Below are positions 1 to 6,956 of a stretch of DNA of 7,474 nucleotides, piece after piece. Made by a program: the position numbers and the translations under genes. Where the stretch lies: NCBI GenBank assembly GCA_018241865.1, contig JAFECY010000323.1, forward strand, positions 1 through 7,474, in the 5' to 3' direction. Origin of the DNA: Pseudomonadota bacterium. GTDB taxonomy: Bacteria; Pseudomonadota; Gammaproteobacteria; Burkholderiales; Burkholderiaceae_D. The notes below the pieces were generated by a model that saw nothing but the letters and a program-made list of their open reading frames with translations, searched no databases and was not told the origin of the DNA. How positions within the stretch are numbered: position 1 is the first letter of the stretch; every line of letters begins with the position of its first letter.

Positions 1-278
1 AAACCGAACTTGGCAGCAAAAATCTGCAAATCATCGGCATTGGCGTTGATTCTGAGAGCAATATCAAGCAATTCGCAGCAAAATACAAAATAGATTATCC
101 ACTTTATGTTGCCGGCGTGAGTGGTGGCGATCTCTCGCGCCAACTTGGCAATCAAGCCGGCGGTCTGCCTTATACGCTCCTGATCGACGCCCAAGGCCAC
201 GTCCGAAAAAGCTTCCTCGGCCGCCTGCATATGGATACCCTACGCAAAGAACTAGCAGTAGCCGGCCTACAACCCTGA
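1..278 (+). CDS. TlpA/ResA-like thioredoxin-fold protein, C-terminal part
   Basis: This is the last 91 codons of a gene that begins outside the window; it is open from base 3 to the TGA at 276-278. The reading fits the C-terminal half of a TlpA/ResA/peroxiredoxin-like thioredoxin fold. It has a strand IIGIGVDSESNIKQF, then a GGLPYTLLID segment whose proline (codon 168-170) is the expected cis-proline next to the active site, then a turn and strand (DAQGHVRKSFLGRL) and a closing helix. Such proteins usually act as periplasmic or membrane-tethered thiol-disulfide reductases, for example in cytochrome c maturation. The CXXC active site and any signal peptide would lie upstream, so redox activity and location cannot be judged here. 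It is followed after 69 nt by aroQ on the same strand. The family call is fairly sure; the exact role is unknown. Confidence 0.8.
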   Translation, partial: TELGSKNLQIIGIGVDSESNIKQFAAKYKIDYPLYVAGVSGGDLSRQLGNQAGGLPYTLLIDAQGHVRKSFLGRLHMDTLRKELAVAGLQP

Positions 279-304
279 TTTACCTTGCCAATCCACAGCA
301 TTTA

Positions 305-345
305 ACGGCAAAATGCCGTCATCCTCGTCAAAAAAAGCGGCATTT
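305..345 (+). promoter_or_regulatory. Competing inverted repeats in the aroQ leader
   Basis: Two mutually exclusive pairings are visible. ACGGCA (305-310) can pair with TGCCGT (314-319) around an AAA loop. Alternatively AAATGCCG (311-318) can pair with CGGCATTT (338-345) around a 19-nt loop, covering the place where the ribosome binding site of aroQ should lie and ending 2 nt before its ATG. No T-run follows either hairpin, so it is not a standard terminator. A role in controlling aroQ translation is inference; the inverted repeats themselves are seen directly. Confidence 0.35.
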
Positions 346-347
346 CG

Positions 348-785
348 ATGGCTAAAAATCTCCTGTTGCTGAACGGCCCCAACCTCAACCTGCTCGGTAC
401 ACGCGAGCCGGAAGTATATGGTTCCAGCACCTTGGCCGACATTGAACAGCAGGCGGCTGCACTGGCCGCCCAAGGCGGCGCGCGCCTGACCTGCTTTCAA
501 AGCAATCATGAAGGGGCGCTGATCGACCGGATTCATGCCGCCCGTTCGGAAAGCATAGACGCCATCGTCATCAACCCCGGCGGCCTGACGCATACTAGCG
601 TCGCCTTGCGCGACGCACTGGCCGGCGTCGCCATCCCCTTCATCGAGGTGCACATCTCCAACGTGCACCAACGCGAGCATTTCCGCCATCACTCCTACCT
701 GTCCGGCATTGCTCGGGGGGTGATTTGTGGACTGGGCGTCGAAGGCTATCAAGCCGCCATCGGTTACGCCATCAAAAATCTTTAA
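348..785 (+). CDS. aroQ: Type II 3-dehydroquinate dehydratase
   Basis: The enzyme catalyses trans-dehydration of 3-dehydroquinate to 3-dehydroshikimate, the third step of the shikimate pathway, in the cytoplasm; the type II family normally forms a dodecamer. The 145 aa product has the usual family length. The opening [17 protein letters not shown] carries the active-site lid, with Arg19 and the catalytic Tyr24 at the expected positions. FQSNHEG is at 50-56 and NPGGLTHTS at 76-84 (substrate-binding Asn and the loop after it). EVHISN at 100-105 holds Glu100 and the catalytic His102, and Arg109/Arg113 follow. The ATG at 348 gives exactly the family N-terminus, although no strong Shine-Dalgarno precedes it. 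Placement directly before accB is common in proteobacteria. The call is essentially certain. Confidence 0.97.
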   Translation: MAKNLLLLNGPNLNLLGTREPEVYGSSTLADIEQQAAALAAQGGARLTCFQSNHEGALIDRIHAARSESIDAIVINPGGLTHTSVALRDALAGVAIPFIEVHISNVHQREHFRHHSYLSGIARGVICGLGVEGYQAAIGYAIKNL

Positions 786-795
786 TTCTCTTTAT

Positions 796-829
796 TTGCC
801 GCCAATTGACTTATAATTGCGGCAATTTT
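796..829 (+). terminator. Hairpin with short T-run between aroQ and accB (terminator or attenuator)
   Basis: Ten bases after the aroQ stop, TTGCCGCCAATT (796-807) can pair with AATTGCGGCAA (815-825) as a 7+4 bp stem with one bulged C and a 7-nt loop, followed by TTTT (826-829). This resembles a modest intrinsic terminator on the + strand. The U-run is short and half of the stem is A/T, so it may be only partly efficient, letting some aroQ transcripts enter accBC. It also overlaps a TATAAT sequence, so the same DNA may serve accB initiation. Confidence 0.45.
812..817 (+). promoter_or_regulatory. Possible -10 element for accBC
   Basis: A perfect TATAAT lies 42 nt before the preferred accB start, which would give a leader of about 35 nt. 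At 16-18 nt upstream there is only T-rich sequence with poor -35 agreement. The adjacent TTGACT (806-811) abuts the TATAAT and cannot be its -35. The site also lies inside the hairpin at 796-825. It is plausible as an accBC promoter but unproven. Confidence 0.3.
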
Positions 830-849
830 CATCTTTTCTAAAATTCCTC

Positions 850-853
850 AAGG
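850..853 (+). promoter_or_regulatory. Shine-Dalgarno deciding the accB start
   Basis: AAGG ends 6 nt before the ATG at 860 but directly abuts the ATG at 854. Normal spacing therefore favours initiation at 860. Confidence 0.6.
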
Positions 854-859
854 ATGCCA

Positions 860-1312
860 ATGGATCTCAGAAAACTCAAAACCTTGATCGATTTGGTGGC
901 AGAGTCGGACATCAACGAGCTGGAAGTCACCGAAGGCGAAAGCAAGGTTCGTATCGTCAAAGGCGGCGCGCAAGGTCAGGTCGTCATGATGCAGCCCCAA
1001 CACGCTCCGGTCGCTGCACCCATCGCCACGCCAGCGGCGGCAACTGTTCCAGCAGCAGCCGCGCCGCAGGAATTGCAAGGCCACGTCATCAAATCGCCGA
1101 TGGTCGGCACTTTTTACCGATCTTCCGCGCCGGGCGCAGCCCCCTTCGTGGAAGTCGGCGCCAGCGTCAAGTCCGGCGATACGCTGTGTATCATCGAAGC
1201 GATGAAACTGTTGAACGAAATCGATACCGATGCCAGCGGTATCGTCAAGCAAATCCTAGTCGAGAACGGTCAGCCGGTCGAATTCGGTCAACCCTTGTTC
1301 GTGATCGGTTAA
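860..1312 (+). CDS. accB: Biotin carboxyl carrier protein of acetyl-CoA carboxylase
   Basis: AccB carries the covalently bound biotin that AccC carboxylates and that the AccA/AccD carboxyltransferase uses to make malonyl-CoA, the committed step of fatty acid synthesis. The 150 aa product has a helical N-terminal part ([13 protein letters not shown]), a flexible Ala/Pro/Gln-rich linker at about 47-70, and a biotinyl domain at about 74-150. EAMKLLNE contains the biotinylated Lys116 (codon 1205-1207), 34 residues from the C-terminus as in E. coli AccB. The SSAPGAAP insert at about 88-95 matches the protruding thumb typical of AccB. The start at 860 is preferred over the ATG at 854 because the family begins MD(I/L)RK and the AAGG at 850-853 is correctly spaced only for 860. 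accC follows after 71 nt. Confidence 0.96.
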   Translation: MDLRKLKTLIDLVAESDINELEVTEGESKVRIVKGGAQGQVVMMQPQHAPVAAPIATPAAATVPAAAAPQELQGHVIKSPMVGTFYRSSAPGAAPFVEVGASVKSGDTLCIIEAMKLLNEIDTDASGIVKQILVENGQPVEFGQPLFVIG

Positions 1313-1383
1313 CGGTCGTCCAAGGTAGCGGGTGCCAATAACATCCGTCTGATTCACCGCTCGTCATCGCTCCATTTTTGAAT

Positions 1384-2760
1384 ATGTTTGAAAAAATCCT
1401 CATTGCCAACCGTGGTGAAATCGCCCTACGCATCCAGCGTGCCTGTCGCGAAATGGGTATTCGCACCGTGGTCGTCCACTCGGAAGCCGACCGCGAAGCG
1501 AAATACGTCAAGCTGGCCGACGAGTCGGTCTGTATCGGCCCCGCTCCCTCGGCGCAAAGCTATCTGAGCATGCCCGCCATCATCAGCGCGGCCGAAGTGA
1601 CCGATGCCCAAGCGATCCACCCCGGCTACGGCTTCCTGTCGGAAAATGCCGATTTCGCCGAGCGCGTCGAGCAATCCGGCTTCGTTTTCATCGGACCGCG
1701 CGCCGAGTCGATCCGCATGATGGGCGACAAGGTCTCGGCCAAACAAGCCATGATTAAAGCCGGCGTACCGTGCGTGCCCGGATCAGATGGCGCGCTACCG
1801 GATGATCCAAAAGAAATCGTGCGCATCGCCCGCAAGGTCGGTTACCCGGTCATCATCAAGGCGGCTGGCGGTGGCGGCGGGCGCGGCATGCGCGTGGTAC
1901 ATACCGAAGCCGCACTGCTGAACGCCGTCACCATGACCAAGACTGAAGCCGGCGCGGCATTCGGCAACCCGGAAGTCTATATGGAGAAGTTCCTGGAAAA
2001 TCCGCGCCACGTGGAAATCCAGATCCTGGCCGACGAATTCAAGAATGCCATCTGGCTGGGCGAACGCGATTGCTCGATGCAGCGTCGCCACCAGAAAGTG
2101 ATCGAGGAAGCACCGGCTCCCGGCATTCCGCGCAAGGTCGTCGAACGCATCGGCGAACGCTGCGCCGAAGCCTGCCGCAAGATGGGTTACCGCGGTGCCG
2201 GCACCTTTGAATTCCTGTATGAAAACGGCGAGTTCTATTTCATCGAAATGAATACCCGCGTCCAGGTCGAACATCCCGTCACCGAAATGATTACCGGTGT
2301 CGATATCGTGCAAGAACAAATTCGCATCGCCGCCGGCGAAAAATTGCGCTACAAGCAACGCGACATCGTCCTGAACGGCCATGCGATCGAATGCCGCATC
2401 AATGCCGAAGACCCATTCAAGTTCACACCATCGCCGGGACGCATCACGTCTTGGCACGTGCCGGGCGGCCCCGGCATCCGCGTCGATTCACATGCCTACA
2501 GCGGCTATTTCGTTCCGCCCAACTACGATTCGATGGTCGGCAAGGTGATTGCCTACGGCGCCACACGCGAGCAAGCGATCAAGCGCATGCAGATCGCGCT
2601 GTCGGAAATGGTGGTCGAAGGCATCCTGACCAACATCCCGCTGCACCGCGAATTGATGATTGATGCCCGCTTCATCGAAGGCGGCACCAACATCCATTAT
2701 CTGGAACACAAACTCGCCGACAAGCCCGACTTGCCCAAGACGCCCGGCCCGAAATCCTGA
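1384..2760 (+). CDS. accC: Biotin carboxylase subunit of acetyl-CoA carboxylase
   Basis: AccC uses ATP and bicarbonate to carboxylate the biotin on AccB. The 458 aa product aligns without gaps through the catalytic core of E. coli AccC (449 aa, from memory). It shows an N-terminal domain ([10 protein letters not shown]), an ATP-grasp domain at about 115-330 and a C-terminal domain at about 335-445. Key residues are present at E. coli numbering: Lys116 and Lys159, the glycine-rich loop GGGGGRGM (162-169), Lys238, Glu276, Glu288, Arg292, Gln294-Val295-Glu296 and Arg338. The ATG at 1384 gives the family start [12 protein letters not shown]; an in-frame TTG 6 nt earlier is unlikely. No clear Shine-Dalgarno precedes it. 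A bulged stem (1327-1334 with 1355-1361) lies in the 71-nt accB-accC gap. The C-terminus ends in a short Pro/Lys tail. prmA starts 15 nt after the stop. Confidence 0.98.
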   Translation: MFEKILIANRGEIALRIQRACREMGIRTVVVHSEADREAKYVKLADESVCIGPAPSAQSYLSMPAIISAAEVTDAQAIHPGYGFLSENADFAERVEQSGFVFIGPRAESIRMMGDKVSAKQAMIKAGVPCVPGSDGALPDDPKEIVRIARKVGYPVIIKAAGGGGGRGMRVVHTEAALLNAVTMTKTEAGAAFGNPEVYMEKFLENPRHVEIQILADEFKNAIWLGERDCSMQRRHQKVIEEAPAPGIPRKVVERIGERCAEACRKMGYRGAGTFEFLYENGEFYFIEMNTRVQVEHPVTEMITGVDIVQEQIRIAAGEKLRYKQRDIVLNGHAIECRINAEDPFKFTPSPGRITSWHVPGGPGIRVDSHAYSGYFVPPNYDSMVGKVIAYGATREQAIKRMQIALSEMVVEGILTNIPLHRELMIDARFIEGGTNIHYLEHKLADKPDLPKTPGPKS

Positions 2761-2775
2761 GACAAGGCCTACGCC

Positions 2776-3699
2776 ATGAGCTGGACAGAAATCGTGATTG
2801 AAGTCGCGCGGCAACATGCCGAAGCTCTGTCCGATGCCTTGATGGAAGCTGGTGCCTTGTCGGTGTCGGTGGAGGATGCCGACGAAGGCACCGCCGCTGA
2901 ACAGCCACTGTTCGGCGAACCTGGCATGGAGCCGACTGAAACCGCTTGGGATCGCAGCCGGGTCGTGGCACTGACCCCGACCGAAGAGGACCACGCGGCA
3001 CTGATCGCCACCGCCATCGAACAAGGCAGACTGACGCTGCGCCCGCAAGACATTTCCTATACTCTGCGCCCGGTCGCCGACCAAGACTGGGTGCGGCTGA
3101 CGCAATCGCAATTCGATCCGATCCACATCGGCAAAAACATCTGGGTCGTACCAAGCTGGCACGATGTGCCCGATCCCGATGCACTGGTGCTGGAACTCGA
3201 TCCCGGCCTAGCCTTCGGCACCGGCAGCCATCCGACTACGCGGCTGTGCATGGAATGGTTGGAAGCACATGCGCCACGAGGCTTGTCCGTACTTGATTAC
3301 GGCTGCGGTTCCGGCATTCTAGCGCTGGTCGCCGCCAAGTTAGGCGCGGCGCAAGTGACAGGGGTCGATATCGATCCGCAAGCGATCGAAGCGGCTCGCT
3401 ACAACAGCGAACGCAACTGCTGTGTGATCGACTACTCGCTGCCCGAGATATTTTCCGCCAGCCAATCCGATACTCGCTATGATTTAGTGGTCGCCAATAT
3501 CCTAGCCGGTCCGCTGAAACTGCTAGCACCGATGCTATGCAAGCGCATCGCACCCGGTGGCAAATTGGTGCTCTCCGGCATTCTGACCCAACAGGCCGAT
3601 GAAGTCGCCGCCGCCTATGCGCCTTTCCTGAACATGAGCGTCTGGGCCGAACGCGACGGTTGGGTGGCGTTGGCAGGCGCCGACGCAGCGAAGACATAA
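2776..3699 (+). CDS. prmA: Ribosomal protein L11 methyltransferase
   Basis: PrmA transfers methyl groups from S-adenosylmethionine to amino groups of ribosomal protein L11, including its N-terminus and lysines. The 307 aa product is slightly longer than E. coli PrmA (293 aa). The N-terminal substrate-recognition domain (about 1-95) contains [27 protein letters not shown] leads into [15 protein letters not shown] (141-155). The SAM-binding motif [12 protein letters not shown] is at 173-184, [14 protein letters not shown] at 197-210, and the family-specific NILAGPL at 241-247. The ATG at 2776 has AAGG (2764-2767) at suitable spacing and gives the familiar W-containing N-terminus (MSWTEI). It lies 15 nt after accC and 4 nt before the next gene, so it is probably co-transcribed with accC. 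The accBC-prmA linkage recurs in proteobacteria. Very sure. Confidence 0.97.
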   Translation: MSWTEIVIEVARQHAEALSDALMEAGALSVSVEDADEGTAAEQPLFGEPGMEPTETAWDRSRVVALTPTEEDHAALIATAIEQGRLTLRPQDISYTLRPVADQDWVRLTQSQFDPIHIGKNIWVVPSWHDVPDPDALVLELDPGLAFGTGSHPTTRLCMEWLEAHAPRGLSVLDYGCGSGILALVAAKLGAAQVTGVDIDPQAIEAARYNSERNCCVIDYSLPEIFSASQSDTRYDLVVANILAGPLKLLAPMLCKRIAPGGKLVLSGILTQQADEVAAAYAPFLNMSVWAERDGWVALAGADAAKT

Positions 3700-3703
3700 C
3701 GCC

Positions 3704-5146
3704 ATGGCTCTCGCTACCCGGTGTCCTTACTGCCAGACGACCTTCAAGGTCGCACAAGATCAGCTCAAGCTGCGCTCCGGGCTGGTTCGCTGTGGCACTT
3801 GTAGAGAGGTCTTCAACGGTATCGAGCATCTGGTCAAACCGGATATTGCAGCGACCAACACCACTCCGGCTGCCGTCAAACCCACACTGCCAGTCGCGCC
3901 GCCACCATCGGCCACACCGGTTGCACCGATCACACGACCCGCACCGCCCGCACCACCTGCTGTCAGCACGCCAGTAAAACCCGTCATTACGACAAACCCG
4001 CCTATTCCCGCGCCGCCAGTTTTCCCACCGACCTTGTTCCAACTACCGGAAAAACCGCCAGTCTTGCCGCAAGTGGATTTCAGCGCGCTCGACGAGCCAC
4101 CGATCGATATCACCACGAACCTCGCGCCGCCAGCTTTTGCGCCAACACTGCCGTCGCTCAGGCAAGACACCGAAAAAACAGCGCCGCCGCCACCTTTAGC
4201 GAAGATCGACCTGTCGCCAGCAATTCCTCCTGTCGCGGCGACTGTCAACGTGGCGGAACCAGTAGCAACGGGAAGAATAACGAACACCACGCCGCCGGCA
4301 CCACTCGCACCACTCCTCCCCAAGCAGGAAGCAGCGCCGCAAACCAACGATGTGCCAACGCCACCGGCGACGACTATCGTGGTCGAAGCTGCGCCTGCAC
4401 GGGAGCCGCTACCAGCATTGCATGTAGAACCTGAGCCCATTCCTGCACCTGTGCCCACCCCGCTTGCAGAGCCCGAAGAAATCTCGCACGCCGAAGCCGA
4501 AACAGAGGAAATGGCGGCAACGGATGAGCCAGAAAAAACAGAAGAAACAGAAGAACCCGACGACGAATCGGCAAATTCTGCAGAAATAGAAGAAGCAGAT
4601 GACTCCACCTCCGATCACGATGAGCCGGATTTTGTTACCCGCGACCGCCAGCGCCAGCGCACCCGTCGCATCGTTCGCAATGTCATGGCACTCGGCTCGT
4701 TGTTCTTGTTACTGAGCTTGTTGCTGCAAGGCGCCTACACTTTCCGCGACCGGCTGGCGGCGTGGTTCCCGCAAGCCAAACCAGCGTTGGCTCAGCTTTG
4801 CCAACTGGCGAATTGCCAAGTCAAACTGCCGGCGCAAATCGAGATGGTGACGATCGAATCCAACGAACTGCAAACCCTAGCGGCCGACAAGAATACATTC
4901 ATGCTGAATCTATTGTTGCGCAACCACGGCAATGTCATCCAAGCTTGGCCGCATATCGAACTGACGCTCAATGATGCCGACGAAAATGCATTGGCGCGAC
5001 GCATTCTACTACCGCGCGACTATCTACCGCCGACACAGGACAGCAGCAAGGGCTTTCCCGCCAATGCTGAACAGACAGTCAAAGTGCGCTTCGAGTTGGC
5101 GCAACTGAAGGCGTCCGGCTATCGTGTCTATCTTTTCTACCCCTGA
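3704..5146 (+). CDS. Zinc-ribbon, single-pass membrane protein with DUF3426 domain
   Basis: The 480 aa product has four visible parts. An N-terminal MJ0042-type zinc ribbon (CPYC at 7-10, CGTC at 30-33) should bind one zinc. A Pro/Ala/Thr-rich stretch follows from about 46 to 250, then a strongly acidic stretch at 256-309 in which about half the residues are Asp or Glu. A basic segment (RQRQRTRRIVR) precedes one hydrophobic helix at about 327-346, so by the positive-inside rule the N-terminus is cytoplasmic. The C-terminal DUF3426 domain (about 347-480) is extracytoplasmic and has two cysteines, C366 and C371 (LCQLANC). Function is unknown; a cytoplasmic zinc ribbon tethered to a periplasmic domain suggests sensing or assembly, but that is inference. 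The ATG at 3704 is 4 nt after prmA and gives the zinc ribbon its usual position; the Shine-Dalgarno is weak. Confidence 0.85.
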   Translation: MALATRCPYCQTTFKVAQDQLKLRSGLVRCGTCREVFNGIEHLVKPDIAATNTTPAAVKPTLPVAPPPSATPVAPITRPAPPAPPAVSTPVKPVITTNPPIPAPPVFPPTLFQLPEKPPVLPQVDFSALDEPPIDITTNLAPPAFAPTLPSLRQDTEKTAPPPPLAKIDLSPAIPPVAATVNVAEPVATGRITNTTPPAPLAPLLPKQEAAPQTNDVPTPPATTIVVEAAPAREPLPALHVEPEPIPAPVPTPLAEPEEISHAEAETEEMAATDEPEKTEETEEPDDESANSAEIEEADDSTSDHDEPDFVTRDRQRQRTRRIVRNVMALGSLFLLLSLLLQGAYTFRDRLAAWFPQAKPALAQLCQLANCQVKLPAQIEMVTIESNELQTLAADKNTFMLNLLLRNHGNVIQAWPHIELTLNDADENALARRILLPRDYLPPTQDSSKGFPANAEQTVKVRFELAQLKASGYRVYLFYP

Positions 5147-5159
5147 CTTCCTCGATCCC

Positions 5160-6092
5160 ATGAATACATTGATTTGCGGCTCTCTCGCTTTCGACACCAT
5201 CATGTCTTTCGGCGGCCGCTTTTCCGAAGCACTGCTGGCCGATCAACTGCACAAGATCAATGTGTCTTTCTTAGTGCCGCAGATGCGCCGCGAATTCGGC
5301 GGTTGCGCCGGCAACATCGCCTATAACCTGAAACTGCTGGGCGGCGATCCGCACATCATGGCAACCATCGGCATGGATGGCGAGTCCTACTTAGATCGGC
5401 TGAAGCATCTGCATATCTCCACCCGCCATATCCGCAGCGTCGAATCGGCCTACACCGCACAAGCCTTCATCACGACCGATAGTGACGGCAACCAGCTCAC
5501 TGCATTCCATCCCGGCGCAATGACGATGTCGCACTTGAACAAGGTTGCCAGCGTGGATCATGTCGCGCTGGCGATCGTCGCCCCCGACGGCCGTGACGGC
5601 ATGCTGCAGCATGCCGCCGATTGCGATGCGCAGGAAATCCCTTTCATTTTTGATCCAGGTCAAGGGCTACCGATGTTCAATGGCGAAGAACTGGAGCACT
5701 TCATCGAACTCGCCAGCCATGTCGCCGTCAACGATTACGAAGCCGAGTTGCTGCTAGAGCGCACCGGCCTCAGCTTGGAGCAAATCGCGCATCGGGTTGA
5801 AGCATTGATCGTGACCCGCGGCGAATTGGGCGCGGATATTTTCGTTAAAGGTAAGCACTTCTCGATTCCGGTGGTACCGGTCGAGCAAGTGATCGACCCG
5901 ACCGGCTGCGGCGACGCCTTCCGCGCCGGCCTCCTGTACGGCATTACGCAGCAAATGGATTGGGAAACCACCGGACGCTTGGCCAGTTTGATGGGCGCCA
6001 TCAAGATCACGCACCAAGGCGGCCAGAACCATGCACCCAGCCGCGTCGAAATCGAAGACCGTTTCCAGCAGGCGTTCGGCTATCGGTTCTGA
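5160..6092 (+). CDS. PfkB/ribokinase-family kinase, probable adenosine kinase (AdoK-like)
   Basis: The 310 aa product is a ribokinase-fold sugar or nucleoside kinase. It has the N-terminal GSLAFDTIMSF strand and turn, the first PfkB-type signature around FGGCAGNIAYNLKLLGGD (47-64), FDPGQGLP at 164-171, NDYEAELL at 191-198, a TRGELGADIF strand at 219-228, and the second signature DPTGCGDAFRAGLLYG at 247-262. There Asp252 is the expected catalytic base and the preceding Gly residues form the anion hole. The opening (GRFSEALLADQLHKINVSFLV) and DPTG.GDAFRAG resemble the Mycobacterium tuberculosis adenosine kinase AdoK (Rv2202c) as I remember it, which phosphorylates adenosine to AMP. Adenosine is thus the favoured substrate, not proven. 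The ATG at 5160 matches the family start; an in-frame GTG at 5124 inside the upstream gene is less likely. It begins 13 nt after the DUF3426 gene without a clear Shine-Dalgarno, and its end overlaps the convergent yggU. Confidence 0.88.
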   Translation: MNTLICGSLAFDTIMSFGGRFSEALLADQLHKINVSFLVPQMRREFGGCAGNIAYNLKLLGGDPHIMATIGMDGESYLDRLKHLHISTRHIRSVESAYTAQAFITTDSDGNQLTAFHPGAMTMSHLNKVASVDHVALAIVAPDGRDGMLQHAADCDAQEIPFIFDPGQGLPMFNGEELEHFIELASHVAVNDYEAELLLERTGLSLEQIAHRVEALIVTRGELGADIFVKGKHFSIPVVPVEQVIDPTGCGDAFRAGLLYGITQQMDWETTGRLASLMGAIKITHQGGQNHAPSRVEIEDRFQQAFGYRF

Positions 6093-6391
6093 GCAAACGA
6101 CTGCAATCTCGACCGAACCGTATCGACCGACAAGTCGCACGCGACTTCTAGCAACTTGCGGCGCGCGGCATGACCATGCGTTAGCCGCACCGCATTTTTC
6201 GGCACGTTCAGCACATCCGCGACAAATCGGATCAGCGCCTCGTTCGCCTTTCCTTCGATGGCTTGCGCCTGCAGGCGGATTTTCAGAGCATCCTCCAATA
6301 CCCCGATGATTTCGGACTTGCTCGCGTTGGGAACGATGTGGACAGCAAGGCGAATACCCTGCGGCGTCACACCACACCAATCGCGACTCAT
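6080..6391 (-). CDS. yggU: DUF167 (YggU-type) small protein
   Basis: The 103 aa product matches the DUF167/YggU family, small alpha/beta cytoplasmic proteins without an established biochemical role. Visible hallmarks are RLAVHIVPNASKSEIIG (14-30), LKIRLQAQAIEGKANEALIRFVADVL (37-61, with the conserved GKAN) and VRLTHGHAARRKLLEV (68-83, corresponding to the usual G..SR.K segment). The ATG at 6391-6389 lies inside the stop of yggT as ATGA, so translational coupling is likely. An in-frame extension farther upstream is open but would run through the yggT coding region, so the short form is preferred. The TAG stop at 6082-6080 lies inside the 3' end of the convergent kinase gene. The family call is confident; the function is not known. 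Confidence 0.9.
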   Translation of the reverse strand: MSRDWCGVTPQGIRLAVHIVPNASKSEIIGVLEDALKIRLQAQAIEGKANEALIRFVADVLNVPKNAVRLTHGHAARRKLLEVACDLSVDTVRSRLQSFAQNR

Positions 6392-6930
6392 GCGCCCGGA
6401 AAGAGGAAGCGCGCCACCAGCGTCAAGGCGATCTGCAACAGGATGAAAGCAACGAAGACAGAGAGATCGACGTTGCCGACCAATGGGATAATGCGACGCA
6501 AAGGCCTTAGGATGGGTTCGTTCAACGTGCGCACGAAAGGTGCCAACGGCGCATAGGGATTGACCCAACTGAAAATCACTTCCAGCACCAACGCAAACAT
6601 CAAGCCGTAAATCGCCCACTGGATCAGGCGCAACAGCGATTGCACCAGCACGTCGTCCGGTGCAATCCCGCTCCACACTTGCAAGCCGATCAGCGTTGCC
6701 ACGACTGTCACCAACAAGGCGCCGATCAGACTAGCCCAATCGTATCCGGCAACGCCGGGAATCACACGACGCAGCGGCTTAACCAGCCAGTCGGTAAGCT
6801 GGAAAGTAAATTCAGCGACCGACATCGGTGGCCGCACGCGCACCGCCTGCATCCAGAATCGCAACAACAGCACGTTGACCAGCAAACCGGCAACGGCATA
6901 GAGAATCAGATTAAAGATACTAAACAACAA
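6388..6930 (-). CDS. yggT: YggT-family integral membrane protein
   Basis: The 180 aa product has four hydrophobic helices at about 4-25, 66-85, 97-122 and 154-176 and two copies of the YGGT domain. The repeats are visible as KPLRRVIPGVAGYDWASLI (51-69) and RPLRRIIPLVGNVDLSVFV (142-160). The family is in the inner membrane and its role is poorly defined; links to osmotic tolerance and to envelope or cell-division factors have been proposed in various bacteria. The start is set at TTG (6930-6928), preceded 7 nt away by AGGAG within AAGGAGAGG. An upstream in-frame ATG at 6987 would add 19 unusual hydrophilic residues and has no Shine-Dalgarno, so it is rejected. A second TTG at 6927 is also possible. 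The 3' end overlaps yggU by 4 nt. Confidence 0.9.
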   Translation of the reverse strand: MLFSIFNLILYAVAGLLVNVLLLRFWMQAVRVRPPMSVAEFTFQLTDWLVKPLRRVIPGVAGYDWASLIGALLVTVVATLIGLQVWSGIAPDDVLVQSLLRLIQWAIYGLMFALVLEVIFSWVNPYAPLAPFVRTLNEPILRPLRRIIPLVGNVDLSVFVAFILLQIALTLVARFLFPGA

Positions 6931-6937
6931 GCGACCT

Positions 6938-6943
6938 CTCCTT
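6938..6943 (-). promoter_or_regulatory. Strong Shine-Dalgarno for yggT at a TTG start
   Basis: On the minus strand AAGGAG (within AAGGAGAGG) stands 7 nt before TTG at 6930. It is the best ribosome binding site in this window and decides the non-ATG start of yggT. Confidence 0.7.
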
Positions 6944-6956
6944 CGCGAAACACAGT

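Noticed and set aside
806..817. TTGACT followed directly by TATAAT, looking like a -35/-10 pair
   Set aside because: The hexamers are adjacent with no spacer, so they cannot act together as a sigma70 promoter; only the TATAAT alone remains possible.
1795..2457. 220-codon minus-strand open frame inside accC
   Set aside because: Antisense to a strongly conserved coding region and typical of GC-rich codon bias; no recognisable protein.
3236..4042. Minus-strand open frame spanning the prmA end and DUF3426 start
   Set aside because: Arg/Trp/Cys-rich low-quality translation overlapping two well-supported genes; no family motif.
3760..4608. Long minus-strand open frame (282 codons) rich in Gly/Ser/Ala opposite the DUF3426 gene
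   Set aside because: It is the shadow of the Pro/Ala/Thr-rich linker on the other strand; its composition is explained by that and it shows no domain or ribosome binding site.
5124..5159. Upstream GTG start for the PfkB-family kinase
   Set aside because: It would add 12 residues overlapping the DUF3426 gene without a Shine-Dalgarno; the ATG at 5160 gives the family N-terminus.
6392..6676. N-terminal extension of the DUF167 protein by about 95 codons
   Set aside because: The extension lies entirely over yggT in another frame and shows no conserved features; the ATG inside the yggT stop fits the family length.
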